Below the pieces are notes generated by a model that worked only from the letters and a program-made list of their open reading frames with translations, had not been told where the DNA came from and searched no databases. Below are positions 1-7,443 of a stretch of 25,145 nt of DNA, one piece after another. The stretch's first letter is position 1; the number at the start of each line of letters is the position of its first letter. Both the position numbers and the translations under genes were made by a program. Source of the stretch: Mucilaginibacter sp. UBA5151. GTDB lineage: Bacteria; Bacteroidota; Bacteroidia; Sphingobacteriales; Sphingobacteriaceae. The DNA is taken from assembly GCA_002413785.1 (NCBI GenBank), contig DHXR01000024.1:243586-268730 (forward strand). Direction: 5' to 3'.

Positions 1-213
1 GGGGCTTTTTTTGTGAAATTTATTACATGGAGATGCAATACTTTGCGTCCCGGTGATAGGTTTTCAGGGAAATAGTTGACCGGTTCAGTTTAGGCCGACC
101 GGGGAGTTGGATCAACAAGAACTTAGTATGCGCCAATTTATCTCAACTCCCCATTATCAGCCCTTTCAACCATTAAACCAAACTTAATTATTAAACCAAA
201 CAATAATTACTAT
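1..213. other. Gene-free edge with inverted repeats
   Basis: No gene is visible. The first 12 bases (GGGGC followed by a T run) look like the 3' arm and tail of a plus-strand terminator cut by the window edge. GGGGAGTTG at 101-109 is matched by CAACTCCCC at 144-152, a perfect 9-bp inverted repeat with a 34-nt loop. TAATTATT (185-192) and AATAATTA (202-209) form an AT-only hairpin just after the stop of the minus-strand gene that ends at 214. The word ATTAAACCAAAC occurs twice, at 172 and 190. Neither hairpin has a T run in the minus direction, so calling them terminators is uncertain. Confidence 0.4.
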
Positions 214-1092
214 TTACGCCTCCTGCCCTAATTTTTTGATCCTCAAAATATTTTGCACCAATAAAATTAAAACTGTCCATACAGCAATGATAATACCAAG
301 GGCTATAAACAAAAGCCATACCGGGGCTTTAGCCCTGGTTGCAAAAAGGGTCCTCTCGTTAAAATCATTCGCTTTAGACACAAATTTAGAACCCCAGTGC
401 ACTGTCTTTTCTATAGATAAGTTCCCGAACTGATCATTATCTACTACTTTTGCAACCAGGGTAATATTCCCTTTCAGATCCCCCGGGATGGTATCCCTCT
501 TAAAGTCCCCGGACGCCTTACCGGTAGAATCGGTGGCAAATGTTGCAGTTTCATTTATGTTCAGATCGGCCCCCAGGCGCTTCACAGCCAACATAACGTC
601 AACGCCTTTAACCGGGGTCCACGAAGTGTCTTTCAATTCAAGCACAGTAGCCACTACTGACCGGCCAACAGTATCAATTAAAATTTTTGCTTTACCAACT
701 GTTAAATCGGCCGACGTACTGTCATACTTGGTGTTGCCCATAAAAGAAGCATGGAATGAATGCTTAATAGTAGCGCTCCATTCTTTTTTTAACGATGGCG
801 GAATAAATGATGTCGCTTCTCCGCTTTCGTTTGTAACAACTTTACCAATGAGCAATCCGGCTGAATCTTTATTCAGGAATAATTTCAGCGGGATACCCGG
901 CACGGTTTTAAACTTGCCGTTAACCTTGGTTTTTACCCTTACCAGTACATAAGGGATTTTGTTGTTATCATTAAAATAATTGATCGCAACACTCAGGCTG
1001 CCCTTATCCGGGGCTTGCGAAAAGCCATCATAACCTGATAAGAGGAAAATAGCGGATAATGACCCGAAAAGTATTTTATTTAGCAGTTTCAT
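214..1092 (-). CDS. Periplasmic Ig-like protein with C-terminal membrane anchor
   Basis: This 292-residue protein of unknown function starts with a signal peptide (about residues 1-26) and ends with a strongly hydrophobic helix (about 258-283) followed by a short basic tail, so the bulk should sit in the periplasm attached to the inner membrane. The body reads as two beta-sandwich repeats of about 110 residues. Each has a 'valxG.pl.L' strand followed by a 'TnesGeA' or 'TDSTGKA' turn, typical of bacterial Ig-like or transthyretin-like domains. The ATG lies inside the end of the upstream NrfD gene (17-nt overlap), so the two are probably translationally coupled. It is the last gene of the Tat/Fe-S/NrfD operon, and a role as an assembly or docking subunit of that complex is inference. 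No haem or metal motif is visible. Confidence 0.72.
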   Translation of the reverse strand: MKLLNKILFGSLSAIFLLSGYDGFSQAPDKGSLSVAINYFNDNNKIPYVLVRVKTKVNGKFKTVPGIPLKLFLNKDSAGLLIGKVVTNESGEATSFIPPSLKKEWSATIKHSFHASFMGNTKYDSTSADLTVGKAKILIDTVGRSVVATVLELKDTSWTPVKGVDVMLAVKRLGADLNINETATFATDSTGKASGDFKRDTIPGDLKGNITLVAKVVDNDQFGNLSIEKTVHWGSKFVSKANDFNERTLFATRAKAPVWLLFIALGIIIAVWTVLILLVQNILRIKKLGQEA

Positions 1093-2392
1093 GGTGTTCG
1101 TTTATAGTTTCTTGAATTGGGACAATTGGAAATATCCGGCAAAGAAGGGTAATGATTAACATTGCACCGGCTAAGGAGCCCGATGTAATAGCCCATTCTT
1201 CCCAGCTTGGAAAATAGTGGTGATACATTTCAGGAACGTCATGCATCGGCATAAATGGGTGCAGCAATGTTGGGGTAACAATTAAATAACGCTTAAACCA
1301 TGCGCCCACTACAACCATAATACCTACAATAAACATTGGCAGGGGTTTCCGGCCCTGTTTGAACAATAAAATAATTATTGGCAGCAGGATCCCTGTAAAA
1401 ATTGCGAACCAAAATACCGGGGCAAAAGAACCTGAAAACATGTCATTCAAATAGCCCGCTTCCGATTCTTTCATTTTAAAGAACGGGGTTAAAAACTCGT
1501 TCACATTAAAGTAAAGGTAAAGCAGGCATAACAATACCAATACCCGGCCCATCTTGTCGAAATGGTCAGGAGTGATGTATTTTTCGAGGTGGTACCATGT
1601 TCTGAAAATATACATGGCTACAACAACGCTTCCTGCACCCACTAAAAATGCGCCGGCAATAAAGTATGCGCCAAAGTTGGTGCTGTCCCAACCCGGACGA
1701 TAAGTGGTTGCAAATAACCAGGAAGTAACTGTGTGTATAGTAAATGCAACCGGTATTATGGCAACGCAAAGCGCATAGATAGCTTTTTTGCTTAACAAAT
1801 ATTGCTTATGGCTGCCTGTCCAGAATGAGCCGAGGAAACTGTAAAACTTATGCAGGCCGGGCCCGGATTTTTCTTTAAAGCGAAGCAATATTTTTATATC
1901 AGGCAACAATGGGTAATATAAAAGCAGGATACTGATAAAAAAGTAAGTGGTAATTACAATTACGTCCCATATTATCGGGGATTGGATACGGCCGTATATA
2001 AACAAATTATAAAACCGCTCCGGGCTACCCATATCTACTATGATAATAATGGAAGCAAAAATAATTGCCGCTACTGCTATCATTTCAGCGATTCTGGTAA
2101 GGGGGGCTCCCCATTTTACACCAGCAAGCCTGAAAACGGCTGTTATTAATGAGCCAACCAAACTTATGGCTACAAAAAACACAAAGTTTGAAATATAAAT
2201 ACCCCAGGAAACATAGTCCCTCATATTGGTAACTGCCAGTCCGTACCTTAACTGGCGATAATAAGCATAAATACCTACCAGACAAATGGCTATTAAAAGG
2301 CTAACCCATATCCTGCCGCTGGTTTTAAATTTTCTCGGTAGCAGATCCTGAATTATTTGTTCGTCGCTTGCTATTGATTTTGAATTTTTCAC
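1076..2392 (-). CDS. NrfD/PsrC-family quinol-binding membrane subunit
   Basis: This is an integral membrane protein with about nine to ten hydrophobic helices and the overall character of the NrfD/PsrC family, whose members exchange electrons between the quinone pool and a periplasmic Fe-S subunit without cofactors of their own. The conserved-looking acidic and histidine residues around 'VDMGSPERFYN' and the late 'MPMHDVPEMYHHY' segment fit such a role. The Fe-S protein gene lies directly upstream and is its expected partner. Start: the frame can be opened at TTG 2449, which would overlap the Fe-S gene by 41 nt. GTG 2392 gives 438 residues and a 16-nt gap, and I prefer it; no ATG exists before the first membrane helix. 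No PsrA/TtrA/DmsA-like catalytic subunit is encoded nearby, which is unusual for this family. The tail is His-rich. Confidence 0.87.
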   Translation of the reverse strand: MKNSKSIASDEQIIQDLLPRKFKTSGRIWVSLLIAICLVGIYAYYRQLRYGLAVTNMRDYVSWGIYISNFVFFVAISLVGSLITAVFRLAGVKWGAPLTRIAEMIAVAAIIFASIIIIVDMGSPERFYNLFIYGRIQSPIIWDVIVITTYFFISILLLYYPLLPDIKILLRFKEKSGPGLHKFYSFLGSFWTGSHKQYLLSKKAIYALCVAIIPVAFTIHTVTSWLFATTYRPGWDSTNFGAYFIAGAFLVGAGSVVVAMYIFRTWYHLEKYITPDHFDKMGRVLVLLCLLYLYFNVNEFLTPFFKMKESEAGYLNDMFSGSFAPVFWFAIFTGILLPIIILLFKQGRKPLPMFIVGIMVVVGAWFKRYLIVTPTLLHPFMPMHDVPEMYHHYFPSWEEWAITSGSLAGAMLIITLLCRIFPIVPIQETINEHHETAK

Positions 2393-2408
2393 AGTTAACT
2401 GATTAATG

Positions 2409-3350
2409 TTATTTGTTTTGTTTCTTATCGTTTTCAATCCCCGATTCAAAAGGGAAATTCCTGCTTACCGCCGGTAAGTAATAAACACTTGGTTTTGTAC
2501 CAAGGTCTTCCATCAACCTGTATCCGCCTTTATCGCGCATTAAATCGCTGAACCGGAAGGTTTCGGCGCCATTGGTTACCGAATCTTCATTCAGGTCGCC
2601 ATAAAAGAAAACACCGTTAGGGCAGGCAGATACGCAGTGCGGCAGCATGCCCATCCTGGTCATATCGGCGCAAAAATCGCATTTGCCAACAGTACCTTTT
2701 TTCTGTGGGATACTTGTCTCGCATGAATAGGGCTGGCTGGCTAGTTCCTCCGATATTTCGGGTGCACCCCAGTTGAATACCCTGGTTGAATAAGGGCATG
2801 CGGCCATGCAAAAACGACAACCTATGCAACGGTCACTATCAATTAAAACAATCCCATCCTCCCTTTTAAAAGTGGCATCCACGGGGCAAACCTTAACACA
2901 TGGCGGCTCATCACAGTGCATGCAGGTAGTTGGTTCCCAGTAAGGTGCGGTATGTTCAGCAGCCTGCATAGGGTTAACTTTTATCCAGTTTTCACCCGGA
3001 TTCAGATCATGCGCGTGATTACAGGCCGCCTGGCATTTCTTCAGGTTTTTACACCTTGAAAGATCTATTACCATCACAAACTTTTTACCCGGAATACCAA
3101 TCCTGGCTTCGCTGTTTGTTATAGCTGGAAGGTGAGGAACAGGTTTCAGAAATGCCTCATCCACTTCTATCACCTCTCCATCAACCGATAATAATTTTAC
3201 TTTTTTTCCGGATGGTTTTACTGTACCGTCCGCGGCGGCCTCAAATGGATCTTTTTTGGAGTGGCACCCGGCCACGGCGCCTAAGCCTGCACCGGCAGCC
3301 AGCAGGCCTGTTAATAAAAAATCTCTTCTCGAATTATTTTCTTTATTCAT
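2409..3350 (-). CDS. Tat-exported four-cluster Fe-S lipoprotein (NrfC/HybA type)
   Basis: This 313-residue electron-transfer subunit opens with a Tat signal (twin Arg 8-9, 'SRRDFLL') that ends in a lipobox with Cys29 ('AVAGC'), so the mature protein should be a lipid-anchored exported protein. Four cysteine groups bind [4Fe-4S] clusters: 'CKNLKKCQAAC', 'CMHCDEPPCVKVCP', 'CIGCRFCMAACP' and 'CDFC...HCVSACP'. This is the arrangement of NrfC, PsrB, DmsB and HybA. It should pass electrons between the NrfD subunit encoded downstream and a periplasmic acceptor or donor. Residues about 45-70 ('VKLLSVDGEVIEVDEAFLKP') resemble the small Tat protein encoded just upstream. GTG at 3353 directly precedes the ATG; I chose ATG 3350. 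The missing molybdoenzyme partner leaves the physiological acceptor open; the cytochromes of the neighbouring operons are candidates. Confidence 0.9.
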   Translation of the reverse strand: MNKENNSRRDFLLTGLLAAGAGLGAVAGCHSKKDPFEAAADGTVKPSGKKVKLLSVDGEVIEVDEAFLKPVPHLPAITNSEARIGIPGKKFVMVIDLSRCKNLKKCQAACNHAHDLNPGENWIKVNPMQAAEHTAPYWEPTTCMHCDEPPCVKVCPVDATFKREDGIVLIDSDRCIGCRFCMAACPYSTRVFNWGAPEISEELASQPYSCETSIPQKKGTVGKCDFCADMTRMGMLPHCVSACPNGVFFYGDLNEDSVTNGAETFRFSDLMRDKGGYRLMEDLGTKPSVYYLPAVSRNFPFESGIENDKKQNK

Positions 3351-3378
3351 CACAAATATTTTGTTAAATGCTTGTTTT

Positions 3379-3657
3379 CTATTTTTTAATCCAGGTCAGA
3401 AGTTCGTTTTTATTCACTTTTCTTCTGCATGAGTTTATTAATGCCTCATTAACCTGTACAAGTTTTCCATCCTGTGTAAGCATGGTAATTGTTTTAGCTT
3501 TTATTTGAGGTTTGCCTGTGATCACATTTTTAAGTGACGAAAAGGGGAACTTCACAGTCGCGGCAAAGCCGGTCACCAGTGCAAAAGCGCCAACTCTCCA
3601 AACAAATTTCCTCCTGGTTGGTAAGTTTGAGGGTGTTATTTTTTCATTGTTATTCAT
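3379..3657 (-). CDS. Small Tat-signal protein, first gene of Fe-S/NrfD operon
   Basis: This 92-residue protein of unknown function has a twin-arginine motif ('TRRKFVWRVGAFAL', Arg 15-16) and a hydrophobic stretch, so it is predicted to be Tat-exported or Tat-anchored. The remaining part (about 55-78, 'AKTITMLTQDGKLVQVNEAL') matches the linker of the neighbouring Fe-S protein in pattern: basic start, two short strands split by a DG turn, then an acidic/Asn-Glu-Ala end. It carries no cluster-binding cysteines (one lone Cys near the end), so it cannot bind an Fe-S cluster by itself. It is separated by 28 nt from the Fe-S gene start and is preceded by a terminator plus promoter region, so it should lead the operon. 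A chaperone or docking role is inference. Confidence 0.75.
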   Translation of the reverse strand: MNNNEKITPSNLPTRRKFVWRVGAFALVTGFAATVKFPFSSLKNVITGKPQIKAKTITMLTQDGKLVQVNEALINSCRRKVNKNELLTWIKK

Positions 3658-3790
3658 AACTGTTTAATCTTTTAGAACAATGTAAATTTAGATCAATCCG
3701 GCATGCCAAATCGTGACTTCTGTTCGTAAAAAAAATGATTGAGGTCACTTAAAAAGTCAGCCGGAAGGGGTAAAAAGGGCTAAAATGACA
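3658..3790 (-). promoter_or_regulatory. Promoter and Crp/Fnr-like operator of the Fe-S/NrfD operon
   Basis: Between the terminator at 3791-3818 and the start codon at 3657 there is an imperfect palindrome ATGAT-TGAG-GTCAC (3735-3748) with the Crp/Fnr core TGA-N6-TCA. Its centre lies 84.5 nt before the start codon. On the minus strand a TTTG (3710-3707), a 16-nt gap and TAAATTTA (3690-3683) resemble the Bacteroidota -33/-7 elements. The distance from the operator centre to the end of the -7 box is 58.5 nt, the same value as for ccmE. The operator is weaker than that at 7138-7151 (one mismatch per arm). Confidence 0.5.
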
Positions 3791-3818
3791 TAAAAAAGGC
3801 CTGAACTAAGCCAGGCCT
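3791..3818 (-). terminator. Rho-independent terminator of the EB_dh-like operon
   Basis: AGGCCTG (3797-3803) and CAGGCCT (3812-3818) form a perfect 7-bp stem with an 8-nt loop. In the minus direction it is followed by a run of six T (plus-strand A run at 3792-3797). It lies 25 nt past the stop of the cytochrome c gene at 3843 and cleanly separates that operon from the Tat/Fe-S/NrfD operon. Confidence 0.9.
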
Positions 3819-3842
3819 CTTCTTGTTCATTTCTTTATGAAA

Positions 3843-4250
3843 CTATTTTTTAAATGTGCGGGTAAAATTTACCAGATTCCAGATATCTTCAGCCTCTGGT
3901 ATCTTCTTTTTGAAACTTGGCATATCGTCGCGGCCTTCAACTATTTTATAATAAAGAGAGCCGTCTGTTTGTGATTGGAAAGACGCAAGGGTCATATCCT
4001 GTGGCGTAGTTTTTAACTGTGCGGCTTTGCTGCCATCGCCTAACCCTTTTTTTCCATGGCATGATGCGCAATGAAGGTTCCATACGGCTTTACCTGCGGA
4101 GATTGATTCTGCGTTTGATTTTACCGGGTTAGCCATTTTTGCATTTTTTTCGGGAACAGGCCATGGTTTGGGTTTTTGAATAGTGGTAAAAGCAAAGCTC
4201 ATTATACAAATAGCTATCACTGAACCAGATAAGATGATTTTCCTTTTCAT
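3843..4250 (-). CDS. Monohaem class I cytochrome c (copy B)
   Basis: This 135-residue periplasmic cytochrome has a Sec signal peptide (about 1-24), a CASCHG haem-attachment motif (Cys61, Cys64, His65) and a probable distal ligand Met110 in 'RDDMPSF', followed by the usual C-terminal helix 'EDIWNLVNFTRTF'. It should shuttle electrons in the periplasm. It is the last gene of the operon led by the ethylbenzene-dehydrogenase-like gene, 73 nt after the DUF5777 gene and just before a terminator. It is a close paralogue of the protein encoded at 7444-7851: by my count only 18 of 135 residues differ, and the lengths are identical. The sequence just before the two ATGs is also conserved. The neighbouring paralogous genes have diverged much more, so this pair is either under stronger constraint or has been homogenised. 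Confidence 0.93.
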   Translation of the reverse strand: MKRKIILSGSVIAICIMSFAFTTIQKPKPWPVPEKNAKMANPVKSNAESISAGKAVWNLHCASCHGKKGLGDGSKAAQLKTTPQDMTLASFQSQTDGSLYYKIVEGRDDMPSFKKKIPEAEDIWNLVNFTRTFKK

Positions 4251-4323
4251 TGTGTTTTGTTTTTCTACTGAATTATATTAAATCTGTTTAAGTGCAAGAG
4301 ATTTCTTAGATTTTTGTTTTGAA

Positions 4324-5283
4324 TTAAAAATTCCACAATCTTGATATGTTGAACCCGATTAAGAATTGACCTTTCCGGTAATCGTTCTGATTGAAAAGTG
4401 CATTGTTTTCGGGCATTAAAGAACGGTAGTTGCCGAAAAATATCTCGAAATCGTGGCCGCTTGTTTTCATTTCTATCCCAAAACTTATATTGGGGCGCGG
4501 ATTATCAAGCGGGTGTTGTGAAAGCGGCTGATCAACATTTGCGATCAGGTTCATGCCTTCACTTATTTTAAACCTACCGGATGCAGATATAGCGTAGTGA
4601 TCATTGTTCCATTTTGGCATTACTTTTCCGGAAGCATCTATATAACCCAACAGGTCATTAAAGTGCGTATAACTTGGACTTATCTGTAAAGAGACCCCTT
4701 CGCTAAATTTCCTGGCAATAATGATTTGGTTAAAGTAAGCGACACGGTCGTTAAATGTTACAAATATACTGGTGGCATCCTTTTTCCTGGTATCTGCCAT
4801 GGCATTTCCAAAATAAGTAACGCTCACCGGCATTGAACCATCTTTGGTTTGTTTTAATATGGCGTATTTTAAATTAAAGTCCACTTCCATTTTTTCGTTG
4901 GTGGCGTCAAATCCTATTTGTAAATTATTAACGGGTGTGTAATTGAACCCAAGTTTCATTGTTGCGCTTGCAAACATTCCAAACAGGTCCGAAAATCCAT
5001 TATTTACTGTACCAAACCTGTGCTGAATATCAAATTCAAAGGTCCCTTTAATCGGCACCATTACCGTTTGGTTGTCGATAATAAAATTCCCGTCAAACGT
5101 GTTTTTTACGAATGATTTCTTCTTAACTACAGGGGCGGTGGCCGTCGTATCCTTTACAGTAGCCGCATTTTTAGCAACGGTTCCCTGTGCCATCAAATTA
5201 CCAAAGCAACTGCAGAGGACAATCAAGATACAGGACCTGGCAAAGCCTGAAATTGATGATGATTGATTATTGTGTTGTTTCAT
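4324..5283 (-). CDS. DUF5777-family outer-membrane beta-barrel protein (copy B)
   Basis: This 319-residue protein has a signal peptide (to about 'NLMAQ', residue 33) and a body of alternating polar/hydrophobic strands. The signature near the start, 'FEFDIQHRFGTVNNGFSDLFG', followed by 'LGFNYTPVNNLQIGFDATNEK', is typical of the DUF5777 membrane barrel family. The last residue is Phe in 'ISRLWNF', as expected of a barrel recognised by the outer-membrane assembly machinery. It is encoded 11 nt after a CX4CH haem lipoprotein and before a cytochrome c. A paralogue in the same relative position is encoded at 7928-8905 and ends in the same six residues. The function is not established; I infer a pore or scaffold that lets the adjacent cytochrome reach the cell surface. 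Confidence 0.85.
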   Translation of the reverse strand: MKQHNNQSSSISGFARSCILIVLCSCFGNLMAQGTVAKNAATVKDTTATAPVVKKKSFVKNTFDGNFIIDNQTVMVPIKGTFEFDIQHRFGTVNNGFSDLFGMFASATMKLGFNYTPVNNLQIGFDATNEKMEVDFNLKYAILKQTKDGSMPVSVTYFGNAMADTRKKDATSIFVTFNDRVAYFNQIIIARKFSEGVSLQISPSYTHFNDLLGYIDASGKVMPKWNNDHYAISASGRFKISEGMNLIANVDQPLSQHPLDNPRPNISFGIEMKTSGHDFEIFFGNYRSLMPENNALFNQNDYRKGQFLIGFNISRLWNF

Positions 5284-5294
5284 GAGTCTTTTTT

Positions 5295-5693
5295 TTAATT
5301 GTTTTTAGCCCCTTGTGTAATCCAGGCAAGCATCAATGCATTTATATTTGATGGATTGTTTGCAGCCCCGGCAGGCATAGGCACCGCCTTTTTTCCAGTA
5401 AGCCATAAATAAACATCGCTGCTTTTAGGCGTGCTTGTATTAATAAAGTTCCCGTTTTCCAAAGCATTGTAGGCTGTTGCATCTGACAAATTTGGTGCGA
5501 CAGTTCCGCTATGGCAACCGCTTACTGCACAGCTTTTTGTTAATATCGGCTGGATATCTTTTGAAAAGCTTACGGTAGTGGTTATTGCCGGAGTCTCGTC
5601 TATAGGAACTGTTGTTGTTTTGGTACAACTGATCATTATTAAAATAAATGATGCAATTGTCAACAATCCGAGTCCTAATATTTTCTTTGACAT
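5295..5693 (-). CDS. CX4CH cytochrome-like lipoprotein (copy B)
   Basis: This 132-residue lipoprotein has a lipobox ending at Cys23 ('LIMISC'). 'KDIQPILTKSCAVSGCH' is the start of a compact cytochrome c domain like those often found in Bacteroidota and Planctomycetes proteins, but the haem motif is CX4CH (Cys55, Cys60, His61) rather than CXXCH. CX4CH haem sites are known from multihaem cytochromes of sulfate reducers. The 'AVPMP' segment offers a Met as distal ligand, and 'LAWITQGAKNN' is the typical ending of the domain. The gene follows the EB_dh-like gene by 36 nt and precedes the DUF5777 barrel by 11 nt. It is likely anchored at the outer membrane and wired to the barrel (inference). Covalent haem binding is not proved by sequence. 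Confidence 0.83.
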   Translation of the reverse strand: MSKKILGLGLLTIASFILIMISCTKTTTVPIDETPAITTTVSFSKDIQPILTKSCAVSGCHSGTVAPNLSDATAYNALENGNFINTSTPKSSDVYLWLTGKKAVPMPAGAANNPSNINALMLAWITQGAKNN

Positions 5694-5729
5694 AATCTCT
5701 GTTTTTTAATTATTTGAAACAGTTAATTA

Positions 5730-7061
5730 CTATTTCTTAAATGTCAGGGTCAGGTACGGTTGAATACCGTGCTGATAGTTTGATTGGTTCCAGATTGCGA
5801 ATCCAAAAGGTTGGTCTTGCAGGCTCGAAAAATCAACATCCTGTTTTAAAACATCTGCTGTTTTTAATAAGCGCTTGTATTCAACTATCCAGCCTGAACC
5901 GGTATAAACTGCTGCACCGGTAATGTCAGCCTGTCCGCCAATTAAAGGGGATGCGATATAACTTGGGAAACATTTAGGGCCATCACCGCCGTAAACGGCA
6001 TCGCCTGTTCTTTGATAATCGGTTCCTGTAGTTGGATCAACTGTACCACCGTTATAAGTTAATGCCCCGGCTGAACTAACCCCTGTAATTTTAGCAGCCT
6101 TGCCGCCGGCTAAAGTATCAGAAGCAAGAATGTAATAATAGCTGGTCGCACCTGGGATAATCCACATAGGAACAGTTACTTTAGCGCCGGTACCATCTAA
6201 TTTTAATGTTTGTTTATTATTCAATGCACCCTGTGGAGCGGCGGTTGCATAAGTGGGGGCATAAGGCCATGTTGTTGATGCACCCGTTACTGTAAGATCA
6301 TCAACGTGACGGCCGTTGCCGGAACCGCCTACTAAAGCGGTAACACCCGGGCCGCCTGCCCAATCCTGATATTCATCATCTATTTGATTAAAGATAACAT
6401 CCCTGCTTAAATGGCCCCACCACATATCAATTTTTTCTTCGGGGCCATTGGTATAGTGGTTACCGTTATTAGCATTAGATACCTCTACCGCCGGTGTCAC
6501 AGAGAAATTGGTATAAGGAGTAAAAATGTGACAGGTTGCATAACATGTTTGTGTAGCAAATAATGGTGTGGAGTTGTCGATGTTAAACAACATGGCAAAT
6601 TTATCCTCGCCAAAACCATCCCGTGTTAAGTTACCATTTGAATCATAGGTTCTGCTGGTTGGTTCCTGTGCCCAACGTTGAGTGGTTGGGTTAAAGTACC
6701 AGGTTGCTACATAAACACTTTTTCCGGCGTCTTTCCATTCAGCTAAAAAATAAATGTATTTATCATCATACATTGAACGGAGGGTAGCCGGGTATGTTTC
6801 ACCGTGATATCCGGAAAAAAGGCCATTGCCCGGATTTGGTACTGTTGGTGTGAAGTTTAATTTTGGTGCGCTGTTCCATACTGACTCTATTGTGCCATCA
6901 ATAGCAGGTGCGGTCGCCGTTTTAACCGATACTAATGTTGTTGTACTAACCGGGGCATTGTTTATAATAACCTGGTCTTTTTTTGTACAACTTACCAGAT
7001 ACCCTAATGCGCAGGTTACAGTTGCCATAACCCAGATTTTTCTGTTTTTAAAAATTTTCAT
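5730..7061 (-). CDS. Ethylbenzene dehydrogenase-like haem-binding domain lipoprotein
   Basis: This 443-residue lipoprotein (lipobox 'GYLVSC', Cys25) carries a large beta-sandwich domain. 'APAIDGTIESVWNSAPKL' near the N-terminus, 'YDDKYIYFLAEWKDAGKS' and 'GFGEDKFAMLFNID' are the hallmarks of the EB_dh/DOMON-like domain that forms the haem b subunit of ethylbenzene dehydrogenase, selenate/chlorate reductases and related enzymes. A 'CYATCH' sequence (Cys173, Cys177, His178) is a CX3CH motif, which may bind haem covalently or just be structural. Met or His/Lys axial ligands for a haem b cannot be assigned by eye. It heads the operon EB_dh - CX4CH lipoprotein - DUF5777 - cytochrome c, in the slot held by the YceI gene in the paralogous operon. 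No catalytic molybdenum subunit or Fe-S beta subunit of such an enzyme is adjacent. Its substrate is unknown. Confidence 0.82.
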   Translation of the reverse strand: MKIFKNRKIWVMATVTCALGYLVSCTKKDQVIINNAPVSTTTLVSVKTATAPAIDGTIESVWNSAPKLNFTPTVPNPGNGLFSGYHGETYPATLRSMYDDKYIYFLAEWKDAGKSVYVATWYFNPTTQRWAQEPTSRTYDSNGNLTRDGFGEDKFAMLFNIDNSTPLFATQTCYATCHIFTPYTNFSVTPAVEVSNANNGNHYTNGPEEKIDMWWGHLSRDVIFNQIDDEYQDWAGGPGVTALVGGSGNGRHVDDLTVTGASTTWPYAPTYATAAPQGALNNKQTLKLDGTGAKVTVPMWIIPGATSYYYILASDTLAGGKAAKITGVSSAGALTYNGGTVDPTTGTDYQRTGDAVYGGDGPKCFPSYIASPLIGGQADITGAAVYTGSGWIVEYKRLLKTADVLKQDVDFSSLQDQPFGFAIWNQSNYQHGIQPYLTLTFKK

Positions 7062-7380
7062 TTGTTTGAATTTTATAGTGTTGATGAATTAACATTCTTT
7101 TCGAAGACAAAACTACCCCTCCGGTTTTGACTTAAACATGACAAAAGTCATTTTGAAATATGATGTTAATTATATTGATATTTTGTAAATGGTAATTAAA
7201 AAATACTATTTTCAGCAATTTTTATGATTTCATTTTATAACGAACATAGTTTTACTAATGGCGATAAAGGATCTTTAAATATTGCCTTTTTGCCGTATAA
7301 CTTATTACTGTTAAGTCTCTTAGGATTAATAAATAATGGTGGGGATTGCGCACAGGATTTTGAACGCAAAATCGACAATT
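7062..7380 (-). promoter_or_regulatory. Promoter and palindromic operator of the EB_dh-like operon
   Basis: This gap holds a perfect palindrome ATGAC-AAAA-GTCAT at 7138-7151 (core TGA-N6-TCA, Crp/Fnr type). On the minus strand the box TAGTTTTG (7115-7108) fits the Bacteroidota -7 consensus TAnnTTTG exactly. The palindrome centre is 36.5 nt from the last base of that box and 83.5 nt from the start codon, the geometry of an activator overlapping the -35 region. The remaining sequence, 7155-7380, is AT-rich and I see nothing in it. Confidence 0.62.
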
Positions 7381-7392
7381 TGTAAACAAGAA

Positions 7393-7427
7393 GAACAGGA
7401 AGCAGAGCAAACCCTTACTTCCTGTTC
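7393..7427 (-). terminator. Terminator of the YceI-like operon
   Basis: GAACAGGAAG (7393-7402) and CTTCCTGTTC (7418-7427) make a perfect 10-bp stem with a 15-nt loop, 16 nt past the stop of the cytochrome c gene at 7444. In the minus direction the flank is T-rich (TTCTTGTTTA) rather than a pure T run. It separates the YceI operon from the EB_dh-like operon. Confidence 0.8.
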
Positions 7428-7443
7428 GATTGCCATCGTCAGC

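Noticed and set aside
488..952. Long open frame on the plus strand opposite the Ig-like protein gene
   Set aside because: It has no family features and lies wholly antisense to a gene with signal peptide, domains and anchor; taken as a shadow.
2393..2449. TTG 2449 as the start of the NrfD gene
   Set aside because: It would overlap the Fe-S gene by 41 nt and add a polar tail with no family feature; GTG 2392 leaves a normal 16-nt gap.
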